NCBI RefSeq assembly: GCF_025506335.1
Contig: NZ_JANZYO010000004.1
Coordinates: 310,001-374,000 of the forward strand
From: Mumia quercus
GTDB lineage: Bacteria > Actinomycetota > Actinomycetes > Propionibacteriales > Nocardioidaceae
Direction of reading: 5' to 3'
Length of the DNA stretch: 64,000 nucleotides
Position numbers and translations under genes: made by a program. Position 1 is the stretch's first letter; each line of letters starts with the position of its first letter. Below the pieces are notes generated by a model. That model made no database searches. It was not told the DNA's origin and was given only the letters and a program-made list of their open reading frames with translations. Shown piece after piece: positions 17,491 through 25,428 of this stretch.

Positions 17491-17946
17491 TCAGCCTGCC
17501 GCGCGCTTGACGAGCTCCTCGATCGTCTTGGCGTCGGCGTCCGTGATCTCGTTCAGCCCGTACGACGTCGGCCACATGCTGCCTTCGTCGATCTTCGCCG
17601 CCTCCTCGAAACCCAGCGTCGCGTAGCGGCTGTCGAACTTGTCCGCCGCCTTGAAGAACACCACGACCTTGCCCTTGTCGTCGGTGTAGGCCGGCATGCC
17701 GTACCAGGTCTTCGCGTTGAGCTGAGGGGCGACGCGGGTGACGATCGCGTGGATCCGCTCGGCCATCACGCGGTCGGAGTCGGGCATGTCGGCGATCTTG
17801 GAGAGCACGTCCTTGAGGTTGTCGGCCTTCTTCTTGCCTCCGCGCCCCTCGGCCTTGAGCTCCTCGGCGCGCTCCTTCATCGCGGCGCGCTCCTCGTCGG
17901 TGAAGCCGGGGGCGGTGCTGGTCGTCTCGGTGTTCTTCGTGGCCAT
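17491..17946 (-). CDS. DUF1801/YdhG-like (frataxin-fold) protein
   Basis: 151 aa. The C-terminal 100 residues carry the DUF1801 pattern: HAIVTRVAPQLNAKTWYGMPAY, VVVFFKAADKF and RYATLGFEE, ending in the ITDADAKTIEELVKRA helix. The N-terminus is charged (Lys/Glu/Gly-rich). The fold resembles frataxin and some members are called iron chaperones; a real iron role here is unproven. It is transcribed away from the TetR gene at 18579, leaving 84 bp. Confidence 0.78.
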   Translation of the reverse strand: MATKNTETTSTAPGFTDEERAAMKERAEELKAEGRGGKKKADNLKDVLSKIADMPDSDRVMAERIHAIVTRVAPQLNAKTWYGMPAYTDDKGKVVVFFKAADKFDSRYATLGFEEAAKIDEGSMWPTSYGLNEITDADAKTIEELVKRAAG

Positions 17947-18030
17947 CGTGGGCTCCTCGGTCGTGTGGCGTGCTGTGTGCCCCCTACGATTCCCGAGCCG
18001 CCGAGGCCGTGCTTCTCGATTCGTGATCGA

Positions 18031-18579
18031 TCACGGCGCGAGGTAGAGGTCGACCGCACGGTGGGCCCTCGCGCGGGCGGCGGGCCGGTCGAGGAGCAGC
18101 GCGTCGACCAGCAGAGGCGACACGATCGCCGCGACCGCGTCCTCGCTCTCTTGGCGCGTCAGCTCGGCCCCCTTGAGCGCGTGGCGGAACGGCGCGACCA
18201 GGTCGTCGAGGTAGCGCTGACGCAGCGCCACTGCCGCGGGGTCGCTCGCGGCCACCGCGACGAGCGCCTGGAGGAACGCGCCGACCGGCTTGTCACGAAG
18301 ACGGTCGCAGAGGGCGTCGACCTCGGCGTGGACGTCACGCACCACGTCCCCCGTCAGCGTCCGCTCTGCACCCGGCGCGACATCGATGAGCGCAGCGAGG
18401 ACGTCGGTCGGCGTCGGCCAGTGGCGGTAGATGGTCGAGCGGGAGACACCAGTGACCTGGTGGAGCCGTTGCGCCGTCAGCGCCGAACCCCCCTCGGCGA
18501 GGAGAAGGTCGAGGGCAGCGGTCAGCACCACAACGGCGGTCTCGGCAGCGGGTCCCACGGGGCGGCCAACTCTGCTCAC
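18031..18579 (-). CDS. TetR-family repressor of the bicupin gene
   Basis: 182 aa. HTH at about residues 30-58: LTAQRLHQVTGVSRSTIYRHWPTPTDVLAAL. The C-terminal domain is helical with no identified ligand. It is divergent from the bicupin gene at 18679. Two 17-bp copies of CGATACA-N3-TGTATCG (18588-18604, 18643-18659) lie in the 99-bp gap, one next to each start. This is the layout of a repressor that controls itself and its neighbour. Confidence 0.88.
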   Translation of the reverse strand: MSRVGRPVGPAAETAVVVLTAALDLLLAEGGSALTAQRLHQVTGVSRSTIYRHWPTPTDVLAALIDVAPGAERTLTGDVVRDVHAEVDALCDRLRDKPVGAFLQALVAVAASDPAAVALRQRYLDDLVAPFRHALKGAELTRQESEDAVAAIVSPLLVDALLLDRPAARARAHRAVDLYLAP

Positions 18580-18587
18580 GAAATTAA

Positions 18588-18604
18588 CGATACATCTTGC
18601 ATCG
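18588..18604. promoter_or_regulatory. TetR operator copy 1
   Basis: CGATACATCTTGCATCG, inverted repeat with one arm mismatch (TGCATCG instead of TGTATCG) around a 3-nt centre. It begins 8 bp upstream of the TetR start at 18579 and would autoregulate that gene. Confidence 0.7.
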
Positions 18605-18642
18605 GATTACGCGAGTCGCTACCGTCTGCCTCACCACATTAC

Positions 18643-18659
18643 CGATACAGAATGTATCG
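18643..18659. promoter_or_regulatory. TetR operator copy 2
   Basis: CGATACAGAATGTATCG, perfect 7-bp arms with a 3-nt centre. It lies 19 bp upstream of the bicupin ATG, overlapping the ribosome-site region, so binding should block its expression. Same motif as at 18588-18604. Confidence 0.8.
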
Positions 18660-18678
18660 AGAACCTGAGGAGGTCGAC

Positions 18679-19530
18679 ATGCGTCCCCATGTCGAGATGA
18701 TTTACGAGGCCGACTACGTCTGGCACCCTGCCGAGCTCCCCGGCGGCCACGGCGAGGTGCTGGAGCAGCGGTTCTCCGTCGACGAGGAGGACGGCTCGTC
18801 CTCGCTCATGCTGTCGTTCGCCACCGACTGGAGCCGCGGGGCGGGCGTGCCGCACGCCGACACCGAGTTCTTCGTCGTCGAGGGCTCGATGGAGTACGAC
18901 GGCCAGACCATGGGCGCCTGGGAGTACCTCCACGTCCCCAAGGGCGTGCCGATGGCGGAGCTGAAGGTCGCCGCAGGCTCCCGTCTGCTGCACTGGCGCG
19001 AGTACGGCCCGAGCACGTTCGACCTCGGCGGCGAGCGTACGACCGACGCGCGCGGCGACGTCACGCTCACGAACCCGGCCGACCTCGAGTGGACCTCGAC
19101 GATCGAGCGCACCCCGGGTCCGCTCAAGCCGCTCTACATCAAGATGCTCCACCACGACAAGGAGACCGACTTCTACACGCGCCTGATCAAGGCCCCGAAG
19201 GGCTGGACCGAGCCGCGACTCCCCCACCACCCGGTCTTCGAGGAGTTCTTCACCCTCGAGGGCAGGACGGCGTCGATCCACGGCGACTCCACCGCCGGCA
19301 CGTACGCGTTCCGTCCCGCATGGATCAAGCACGGTCACTACGAGACCCTCGAGGACACCGTCTGGATCCTGCGGTGCGACGGCGTCCTCGTGAACCTCTA
19401 CTCGACCGACACGTGGATCGACTGGGGCGGGACGGCAGAGAACTACGACCCCGAGACGCAGGCGCCGATCCCGTCCACCCTCCCCGTACGGTCGGCCAGG
19501 ACGGGCCCTTGGGACCCGAAGCTGGCCTGA
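18679..19530 (+). CDS. Tandem-cupin (DUF4437-like) protein
   Basis: 283 aa. Two cupin folds: residues 30-130 with HADTEFFVVEGSMEYDG and residues 155-270 with HHPVFEEFFTLEGR and IKHGHYETLEDT. Metal-binding His/Glu sets appear in both halves (His in PHADTEFF and in LPHHPVFEEFF). The pattern fits DUF4437; the substrate is unknown, although bicupins are often dioxygenases or isomerases. ATG at 18679 has a strong site (GAGGAGG, 5-6 nt spacing). It is controlled by the divergent TetR protein via the two operators in the gap. Confidence 0.82.
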   Translation: MRPHVEMIYEADYVWHPAELPGGHGEVLEQRFSVDEEDGSSSLMLSFATDWSRGAGVPHADTEFFVVEGSMEYDGQTMGAWEYLHVPKGVPMAELKVAAGSRLLHWREYGPSTFDLGGERTTDARGDVTLTNPADLEWTSTIERTPGPLKPLYIKMLHHDKETDFYTRLIKAPKGWTEPRLPHHPVFEEFFTLEGRTASIHGDSTAGTYAFRPAWIKHGHYETLEDTVWILRCDGVLVNLYSTDTWIDWGGTAENYDPETQAPIPSTLPVRSARTGPWDPKLA

Positions 19531-19534
19531 GCCC

Positions 19535-19915
19535 TCAGACGAAAGACTCGGGCCCGAAGCGTCCCCACGCGACGAAGACGGCCAACGAGAGGTAGACCAG
19601 GTCGAGCACGGCGTGGGCACGCTCCTTGCGGCGGACGGTGACGGCCACGGCACCGACCATGATCGTCCCGACGCCGACGGCGGCCAGCGGGACCAGCACC
19701 GGCACGATGTCGAGCGCCGCCGGGAGGATCAGGCCGATCGCCCCGAGGATCTCGAGCAGACCGAGGGTCTTCACGAAGCGCGGGCTGAAGTCACCGACCC
19801 AGCCGGCTCCCGGCGCCCGGCGGAGCTTCTCGTACGGGATGAACAGCTTGTTCGCGCCGGCCACCAAGAAGATCAGCGCGAGCAGCCCCGCGACGATCCA
19901 GAGTGCGAGGTCCAT
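19535..19915 (-). CDS. DoxX-like membrane protein
   Basis: 126 aa with four hydrophobic segments; pattern DLALWIVAGLLALIFLVAGANKL then LGLLEILGAIGLILPA, typical of DoxX/DoxD-like proteins. It converges with the bicupin gene (4 bp apart) and is divergent from the ECF sigma gene at 20000. ECF factors with C-terminal SnoaL-like domains often adjoin small redox-type proteins such as this, so it may belong to their regulon, but no matching promoter was seen on its strand. Confidence 0.78.
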   Translation of the reverse strand: MDLALWIVAGLLALIFLVAGANKLFIPYEKLRRAPGAGWVGDFSPRFVKTLGLLEILGAIGLILPAALDIVPVLVPLAAVGVGTIMVGAVAVTVRRKERAHAVLDLVYLSLAVFVAWGRFGPESFV

Positions 19916-19935
19916 GGGGATCCCCTTCCTTGTGT

Positions 19936-19962
19936 TGTCACGTTTTCTCGTGCGGTGTCGTC
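19936..19962 (+). promoter_or_regulatory. Candidate ECF41-type promoter of the sigma gene
   Basis: TGTCACG (19936-19942), 16 nt, then CGTC (19959-19962), 37 bp upstream of the sigma-factor ATG. This resembles the TGTCACA...CGTC promoter described for ECF41 sigma factors, whose own genes are usually autoregulated. The consensus is quoted from memory. Confidence 0.5.
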
Positions 19963-19999
19963 TCCTTCATGACGGCCGGCGACCGCAGGAGGTAACACG

Positions 20000-20905
20000 A
20001 TGGGGACGACGGACTCGCACCTGGAGCGAGGGACGACCGCAGTCTTCGAGGAGGAGCGCGGTCGCCTCCTCTCCCTCGCCACCCGGATGCTCGGCACCCG
20101 CGCGGACGCCGAGGATGCTGTCCAGGAGGCGTGGCTGCGGCTGCAACGGCAGGATCCTGGCGCGATCGACAACGTGCGGGGATGGCTCACCACGGTGGTC
20201 AGCCGGATCTGCCTCGACGTGCTGCGCGCACGCAAGAACCGCCCCGAGACCTCGTACGGGGACGCGGACGCGCCGCTGCGCCTCCACGTCACCGACGACG
20301 CACCGACGCCGGAGGACGATGCCGTCCTCGCCGACGCGGTCGGGGCGGCGATGACCGTCGTCCTCGACACGCTCCTCCCCGCCGAGCGTCTCGCCCTGGT
20401 GCTGCACGACGTGTTCGCGGTGCCGTACGCCGAGGTCGCGCGCATCCTCGACCGCTCCTCGGACGCGACGAAGATGCTGGCGAGCCGTGCGCGGAGGAAG
20501 GTCCGCGGAGCCGCACCCGCGGTCGCCGAGCGGCGCCGGCAACGCGAGGTGGTCGACGCCTTCCTCGCCGCAGCGCGCAGCGGCGACTTCGAGGCGCTGC
20601 TGCGCGTGCTCCACCCGGACGTGACCTGGCGGATCGAGACGGCCCGCGGCGTGATCGTCAAGGAAGGTGTCGACGCCGTCGTCGACAAGGCGCGCAGGGG
20701 CGTCTCCCACGTCGAGGCGGTGGCACATCCGGTGCGGGTGGACGGCGAGGCCGGGATAGTGGTCTGGAGGCCGTCCGGCCGCCCGGTCAGCGTCATGGCG
20801 TGCACGGTCGCCGAGGGGAGGATCGTCGCGATGCGGTCGGTCACCGACCCCGAGCGGCTGGCCGCCGTCGACCTGCCCGGCTCCCCGACCGCGAGAGGAC
20901 ACTGA
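20000..20905 (+). CDS. ECF sigma factor with SnoaL-like C-terminal domain (SigJ/ECF41-like)
   Basis: 301 aa. Sigma region 2 (LLSLATRMLGTRADAEDAVQ, residues 26-45) and region 4 (LPAERLALVLHDVFAVPYAEVARIL, key part LALVLHDVFAVPYAEVA, about 125-141) are followed by a roughly 100-residue alpha+beta extension (VVDAFLAAARSGDFEALLRV) of SnoaL/NTF2 type. Such extensions replace an anti-sigma factor and can both activate and inhibit. A TGTCACG-N16-CGTC promoter precedes it. Its TGA overlaps the ATG of arr (TGATG at 20903-20907), so the two are translationally coupled. Confidence 0.88.
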   Translation: MGTTDSHLERGTTAVFEEERGRLLSLATRMLGTRADAEDAVQEAWLRLQRQDPGAIDNVRGWLTTVVSRICLDVLRARKNRPETSYGDADAPLRLHVTDDAPTPEDDAVLADAVGAAMTVVLDTLLPAERLALVLHDVFAVPYAEVARILDRSSDATKMLASRARRKVRGAAPAVAERRRQREVVDAFLAAARSGDFEALLRVLHPDVTWRIETARGVIVKEGVDAVVDKARRGVSHVEAVAHPVRVDGEAGIVVWRPSGRPVSVMACTVAEGRIVAMRSVTDPERLAAVDLPGSPTARGH

Positions 20906-21309
20906 TGACCGTCGACCCTGGACCCTTCTTCCACGGCACGAAGGTGCCGCTTCAGCCCGGAGACCTGCTCGAGGCCGGCTACCGCTCCAACTACGGAGAG
21001 CGGCGGACGGCGAACTTCCTCTACTTCACGGCCACCCTCGATGCTGCCACTTGGGGCGCCGAGCTGGCGGTCGGCGACGGCCCGGGTCGCATCTACGAGG
21101 TCGAGCCGACGGGGCCGTTCGAGGACGATCCCAACCTCACCGACAAGCGGTTCCCTGGGAACCCGACGAGGTCGTACCGCACCCGCGACCCGCTTCGTGT
21201 CACCGGCGAGGTCACGGACTGGGAGCCGCACACGGCCGACCAGCTCCAGCACATGCGCGACAGCCTCGCCGAGCTCGAGCGTCAGGGCGTCGAGGCGATC
21301 AACGACTGA
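20905..21309 (+). CDS. arr: Rifamycin ADP-ribosyltransferase (Arr family)
   Basis: 134 aa. It transfers ADP-ribose from NAD+ to a hydroxyl of rifamycins, inactivating them. Family residues align with Arr of M. smegmatis: H10 in FFHGT, Y40 in FLYFTATLDAATWGAEL (key YFTATLDAATWGAEL), and D75 in EDDPNLTDK; the GNPTRSYRT and VTGEVTDW stretches are also conserved. It overlaps the preceding sigma gene by one base and the next frame by one base (both TGATG). It may serve intrinsic resistance or a native ADP-ribosylation role; the sigma factor probably drives it. Confidence 0.9.
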   Translation: MTVDPGPFFHGTKVPLQPGDLLEAGYRSNYGERRTANFLYFTATLDAATWGAELAVGDGPGRIYEVEPTGPFEDDPNLTDKRFPGNPTRSYRTRDPLRVTGEVTDWEPHTADQLQHMRDSLAELERQGVEAIND

Positions 21310-21668
21310 TGGCGACGATCGACGACGTCCGGCCCCTGGGGTCAGAGCTGGAGCGCTCGTAAGAGGTGTACGTCCGGGGGCGACTCAAGTTCCGGGTGAA
21401 GCAGATCGTGTACGTGGCGTTCTCGCCCGACGAGACGGTCATGGAGTTCGCCTATCCCAAGGAGGAGCGAGCGGCGCTCGTCGCCAGCGACCCGGGCAAG
21501 TTCTCGCTGCCGGCCGAGTCGGACCTGCGCTTCAGCTGGGCGCGGTCGCAGCTCGGCGCCCTGGACGCGACCGAGGCACGGGAGCTCGTCGTGGACGCCT
21601 GGCGGATGGTCGTGCCGCAGAAGCTGTCGCGCGCGTACGACCTCACGCATCCCGACGGACCCGGGTGA
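21309..21668 (+). pseudogene. YjbR/MmcQ-like gene interrupted by in-frame TAA
   Basis: The frame opens with ATG at 21309 (coupled to arr by TGATG) as MATIDDVRPLGSELERS, then hits TAA at 21360-21362, then continues in the same frame as EVYVRGRLKFRVKQIVYVAF to TGA at 21668. YjbR/MmcQ relatives that I recall have Tyr-Glu at this point, so a single-base change TAC/TAT to TAA is the simplest reading. The 3' part could still start at GTG 21366 (100 aa), giving a truncated but nearly complete domain with ETVMEFAYPKEERAALV and VDAWRMVVP. Sequencing error is also possible. Confidence 0.6.
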
Positions 21669-21692
21669 TACCGGTCTGCAAGGATCAGCCGG

Positions 21693-22019
21693 GTGTCGGC
21701 GAGCGGATCCCTCTTCTTCGGACTGTTGCCCCTCGTCATCGTCTTGAGCATTCCGCTGGGAGTCGCGGCAGCGATGCAGACGGCCCTTCCGAGGCCGATC
21801 CGCAAGGTGTTCGGTGCAGCGACCGCCGCGATGGTCCTCGCGGCGGCGGCTGTGGGCGTCTGGTGGTTCGGCCCATGGGACCCGTCGGTCAGGAACGAGG
21901 ACACCTTCGTGCCGTACCTCTCCTGGACGCTCGTGTACGGCGTGCTGCTGATCCTCACCAGCGCCGTCGCGCTCACGTCAGTCCTGCTCGAGTACGTAGC
22001 GTCGCGCCTTCGTCGCTAG
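21693..22019 (+). CDS. Small membrane protein, unknown
   Basis: 108 aa from GTG. Three hydrophobic segments at about residues 8-28, 40-60 and 78-100 and an Arg-rich end (SRLRR). No family is recognised. It lies 24 bp after the YjbR-like frame on the same strand and could belong to the sigma-arr transcript. It converges on dnaB with a hairpin in between. Confidence 0.5.
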   Translation: MSASGSLFFGLLPLVIVLSIPLGVAAAMQTALPRPIRKVFGAATAAMVLAAAAVGVWWFGPWDPSVRNEDTFVPYLSWTLVYGVLLILTSAVALTSVLLEYVASRLRR

Positions 22020-22070
22020 GAGCCGCACCGCGGTGACCCTTCCGGACGGTTGTGGCGCTCGGGTTCTGCG

Positions 22071-22102
22071 TTTCCCGCCATGGAGTCGAGGCTGGCGGGG
22101 AA
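22071..22102. terminator. Hairpin between convergent genes
   Basis: Arms TCCCGCCA and TGGCGGGG (with T/A flanks) around a 12-nt loop, between the small membrane gene (+) and dnaB (-). It could terminate both; there is no long T run. Confidence 0.45.
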
Positions 22103-22124
22103 GAAGGAGGGGACGGACGCCGGC

Positions 22125-23522
22125 TCAGCCGAACTCCTTCGGCATGTCGATGAACCGCGAGTAGTGGCCCTGGAACGTGACGGTCGCCGTGCCGGGCTGG
22201 CCGGAGCGGTTCTTCGCGACGATGAAGTCCGCCTCGCCGAGGCGCTCGGACTCCTGCTCGTACATGTCCGGGCGGTGCAGGAGCACCACGATGTCGGCGT
22301 CCTGCTCGATCGAGCCCGACTCACGGAGGTCGGACAGCATCGGCCGCTTGTCGGTGCGCTGCTCCGAGCCACGGTTGAGCTGGCTGATCGCGATGATCGG
22401 GACCTCGAGCTCCTTGGCGAGCAGCTTGATCTGACGCGAGAACTCCGAGACCTCGACCTGACGGTTCTCGACCTTCTTGCCTGACGTCATCAGCTGGAGG
22501 TAGTCGATGACGATCATCTTGAGGTCGTGCCGCTGCTTCAGGCGACGGGCCTTCGCACGGATCTCCATCATCGTCATGTTGGGCGAGTCGTCGATGAACA
22601 TCGGAGCGCTCGACACCTCGCCCATCCGGCGGGCGAGCTTGGCCCACTGGTCGTCGCTGAGCGAGCCGGACCGCATCTCGTGCAGACCGACGCGTGCCTC
22701 GGCCGACAGCAGACGCATCGTGATCTCGATGCGGCTCATCTCCAAGGAGAAGATGGCCGTGGTCAGGCCGTGCTTGATGGCGGCCGAGCGGCACACGTCG
22801 AGGCCGAGCGTCGACTTGCCGACACCGGGTCGGGCGGCGACGACGATCATCTGACCGGGGTGGAACCCGTTGGTCAGCCGGTCGAGGTCGGCGAACCCCG
22901 TCGGCACGCCCGCCATCTGGCCGTCGCGCGCGGCGATCGCCTCGAGCTCGTCGAACGTCGCCTCCATGAGGTCGTTGAGGACCGAGTAGTCCTCCGACGT
23001 CCGCTGCTCGGTGACTCCGAAGACCTCGCTCTGCGCGGTGTCGACGATGTCGTCGATCTCGCCCTCGCCGGCGTAGCCGAGCTGGGCGATCTTGGTGCCG
23101 GCCGAGATCAGCCGCCGCAGGATCGCCTTCTCGCGGACGATGTCGGCGTAGTACGAGGCGTTGGCCGCGATCGGCACGTTCGCGACGAGCGTGTGCAGGT
23201 ACGGGGCGCCGCCGATCTTCGCAAGCTCGCCCCGCCGCTGGAGCGCGGCCGACACCGTCACCGCGTCTGCCGGCTCACCGCGCCCGTACAGGTCGAGGAT
23301 CGCGTCGAAGATCTCCTCGTGCGCCGGCCGGTAGAAGTCGACGGACTTGACGGACTCGAGGACATCGGCGATCGCGTCCTTGGAGAGCATCATCGCGCCG
23401 AGCACCGACTGCTCCGCGTTGATGTCTTGCGGTGGGGTCCGGTCGACCTGGCTGCCGCCGTACTCGTAGTCGTCCGGCGGCTCCGGCACCGACCCCAGCT
23501 CGGCAACGCTCACCCGCGCCAC
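22125..23522 (-). CDS. dnaB: Replicative DNA helicase DnaB
   Basis: 465 aa. It unwinds the template as a hexamer at the replication fork and loads primase. The N-terminal domain (about 30-130) begins DINAEQSVLGAMMLSKDAI; the RecA-like domain holds Walker A ARPGVGKST (residues 230-238), Walker B-type LKMIVIDYLQLM and the QLNRGSEQR loop. Length fits an intein-free DnaB. GTG start at 23522; a GTG nine bases downstream is an alternative. Upstream lies a 417-bp gap with DnaA-box-like sequences. In M. tuberculosis dnaB lies close to rplI; here about 15 kb of other genes separate them. Confidence 0.96.
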   Translation of the reverse strand: MARVSVAELGSVPEPPDDYEYGGSQVDRTPPQDINAEQSVLGAMMLSKDAIADVLESVKSVDFYRPAHEEIFDAILDLYGRGEPADAVTVSAALQRRGELAKIGGAPYLHTLVANVPIAANASYYADIVREKAILRRLISAGTKIAQLGYAGEGEIDDIVDTAQSEVFGVTEQRTSEDYSVLNDLMEATFDELEAIAARDGQMAGVPTGFADLDRLTNGFHPGQMIVVAARPGVGKSTLGLDVCRSAAIKHGLTTAIFSLEMSRIEITMRLLSAEARVGLHEMRSGSLSDDQWAKLARRMGEVSSAPMFIDDSPNMTMMEIRAKARRLKQRHDLKMIVIDYLQLMTSGKKVENRQVEVSEFSRQIKLLAKELEVPIIAISQLNRGSEQRTDKRPMLSDLRESGSIEQDADIVVLLHRPDMYEQESERLGEADFIVAKNRSGQPGTATVTFQGHYSRFIDMPKEFG

Positions 23523-23735
23523 TCCTCCACGCTCGACCCCGACTGCGAACCCCGACCACCCCGCGACGGCACGCCGTGAATCACAGGGCTGTCATTCACT
23601 TTCGAGCGTACGGGGGAGCACCGACGAAGCTTCGACCGCCACCCGGACCCGCCCCGGGAGCCTTGAGAAAACCTCCGTCGAACGAGAAGAAAACTACGCG
23701 CATCGCGTGGCCGGTTGCCAGTTGCGTGCAGCGGT

Positions 23736-23926
23736 GGATGCACACCCCTTGTGGATCACCACAGCTTTCGTGTGGATAACCGGGGGGATACATGTGCACA
23801 GGCTGTGCGTATCTGTGTGGATTATGTCGTGCGGTTCTCCACACCTGTGGGCTGACCTGGGGAAACGATGTCCCCCGTGTGTGGATCCAAACTCGCTGAC
23901 GGGCGTGTCTTCCGGAGTTGCACACA
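23736..23926. other. Cluster of DnaA-box-like sequences upstream of dnaB
   Basis: This lies in the gene-free gap 23523-23939. Against TTATCCACA the reverse-strand word TGTGGATAA at 23771-23779 is perfect. One-mismatch copies are TGTGGATCA (23750-23758), TGTGGATTA (23816-23824) and, on the + strand, TTCTCCACA (23835-23843). Weaker ones are TGTGGATCC (23880-23888) and TTGCACACA (23918-23926). Five or six sites in 190 bp resembles a DnaA-binding locus. No AT-rich unwinding region and no dnaA or dnaN are visible, so it is not called oriC. The remainder of the gap shows no gene. Confidence 0.55.
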
Positions 23927-23939
23927 TGCGGAAAGCCAC

Positions 23940-24416
23940 TTACGGTTGGCCGCTGCTCCCGTCCCGGAAGGACTCCCAGCGGGCGAGCATGCCGGGTAAC
24001 TCCTGCGCCATGAAGGCGAAGAACCGAGCGCCGAGCTGCAGCGGTTCACCGTGGTCCTCCTGCTGGTCGCCGAGGTCCTGCGCCGCCTGCCCGAGGCTCT
24101 CGTACCACCGCACGAGGATCGCCTGGCGCCGCGCGATCATCGAGGCCCAGGGGTCCCCCGGCGGGAGCTCGTAGTGGTGCCGGCGGTCGCTCCCCCGACG
24201 GCGCTCGAGCATGCCCACGCCGATCAGGTAGTTCACCGCACCGGAGATGGCCGCCGGGCTCGCCCCGGTGGCGTCCGCGAGCTCGGCCGCGGTGTAGCTG
24301 CGCCGCCCCAGCCCGAGGACGTACGCGAAGGTCCGCGCCGGCATCGGCGGCAGCCCGGAGTCGCGAAGGATCGCCGAGAACCGGTCCACAAAGTCGTCCA
24401 GGGCTTCGCCCGCCAC
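23940..24416 (-). CDS. GbsR/MarR-type regulator
   Basis: 158 aa from GTG at 24416, which is preceded by GGAGG with good spacing; the frame could extend to 24482 but that would cross the promoter region. Winged HTH: FAYVLGLGRRSYTAAELADATGASPAAISGAV (key TAAELADATGASPAAISGAV, about residues 45-64) and MLERRRGSDRRHHYELP as the wing. GbsR-like proteins often repress a divergent ABC exporter, which is the arrangement here (24499). A tandem 9-bp repeat lies in the gap. Confidence 0.85.
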   Translation of the reverse strand: MAGEALDDFVDRFSAILRDSGLPPMPARTFAYVLGLGRRSYTAAELADATGASPAAISGAVNYLIGVGMLERRRGSDRRHHYELPPGDPWASMIARRQAILVRWYESLGQAAQDLGDQQEDHGEPLQLGARFFAFMAQELPGMLARWESFRDGSSGQP

Positions 24417-24457
24417 GCTCTCACCTCCCTCCCCACGGTCCCCGATCCGGCGCCGAT

Positions 24458-24475
24458 CATACTTCACATACTTCT
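24458..24475. promoter_or_regulatory. Tandem 9-bp repeat, candidate regulator site
   Basis: CATACTTCA (24458-24466) is followed directly by CATACTTCT (24467-24475) in the AT-richer divergent gap between the GbsR-like gene and the ABC exporter. Direct repeats near one helical turn apart are plausible binding sites. It may overlap the promoter of either gene. Confidence 0.4.
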
Positions 24476-24498
24476 GAATCATCTGTAGCGTCGAGAAC

Positions 24499-25428
24499 GT
24501 GACTCACGCGATCGAGATCGCCGGGCTCCGTAAGAGCTTCGGGACCACGCACGCCCTCGACGGGCTCGACCTCACGGTGACTACCGGTGAGGTCCACGGC
24601 TTCCTCGGCCCCAACGGCTCGGGCAAGTCCACGACCATCCGCGTCCTCCTCGGGCTCCTGCGCAAGGACTCCGGCACCGTCCGGCTCCTCGACGCCGACC
24701 CCTGGACGGACGCCACCGCCCTGCACCGCCGGCTCGCGTACGTCCCGGGCGACGTGACGCTGTGGCCCAACCTCTCCGGCGGCGAGGTCATCGACCTCCT
24801 CGCCCGTCTGCGCGGCGGTGTCGACCGCACGCGGCGCGACGACCTGCTCGAACGCTTCCAGCTCGACCCCACCAAACGCGGACGCACGTACTCGAAGGGC
24901 AACCGGCAGAAGGTCGCGCTGGTCGCCGGTCTCGCGTCGGACGCCGAGCTGCTCCTCCTCGACGAGCCGACCTCGGGCCTCGACCCGTTGATGGAGGAGG
25001 TGTTCCGCGAGACGGTCGACGAGGTGCGTGCGGAGGGACGCACGATCTTGCTCTCCAGCCACATCCTGAGCGAGGTCGAGGCGTTGTGCGACCGGGTCAC
25101 GATCATCCGCGAGGGCCGGACGGTCGAGTCCGGGACGCTCGAGGAGATGCGCCACCTCACGCGTACCTCGATCGACGTCTCGACCGAGCGCCCCATCGAC
25201 GGGCTGACGCAGAGCGCCGGCATCCACGACCTCGTCATCGACGACGGCGGGACCCGCGCGCGTTTCGACGTGGACACCCACCTCATCGGCGACGTACTGG
25301 CGCGGCTCGGCGACTTCGGCATCACCGGGCTCACCAGTGCGCCACCGACGCTGGAGGAGATGTTCCTTCGCCACTACGGCGACGAGCCGGTCGAGGCGAG
25401 CGAGCCCGCTGCGGAGCAGGCGTCGTGA
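24499..25428 (+). CDS. ABC exporter ATP-binding protein
   Basis: 309 aa from GTG. Walker [10 protein letters not shown] (residues 38-46), Walker [14 protein letters not shown] and switch His in LLSSHILSE are intact. The signature is SKGNRQKV rather than LSGGQ, as in the DrrA/CcmA drug-exporter branch. It should power the permease encoded next. Its TGA overlaps the permease start (GTGA). The C-terminal 90 residues ([14 protein letters not shown]...) form the usual regulatory extension. Likely repressed by the divergent GbsR-type protein. Confidence 0.92.
   Translation: MTHAIEIAGLRKSFGTTHALDGLDLTVTTGEVHGFLGPNGSGKSTTIRVLLGLLRKDSGTVRLLDADPWTDATALHRRLAYVPGDVTLWPNLSGGEVIDLLARLRGGVDRTRRDDLLERFQLDPTKRGRTYSKGNRQKVALVAGLASDAELLLLDEPTSGLDPLMEEVFRETVDEVRAEGRTILLSSHILSEVEALCDRVTIIREGRTVESGTLEEMRHLTRTSIDVSTERPIDGLTQSAGIHDLVIDDGGTRARFDVDTHLIGDVLARLGDFGITGLTSAPPTLEEMFLRHYGDEPVEASEPAAEQAS

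Noticed and set aside
23523-23939. Chromosomal origin oriC
   Set aside because: DnaA-like boxes exist, but no AT-rich region, dnaA or dnaN is visible; kept only as a DnaA-box cluster.
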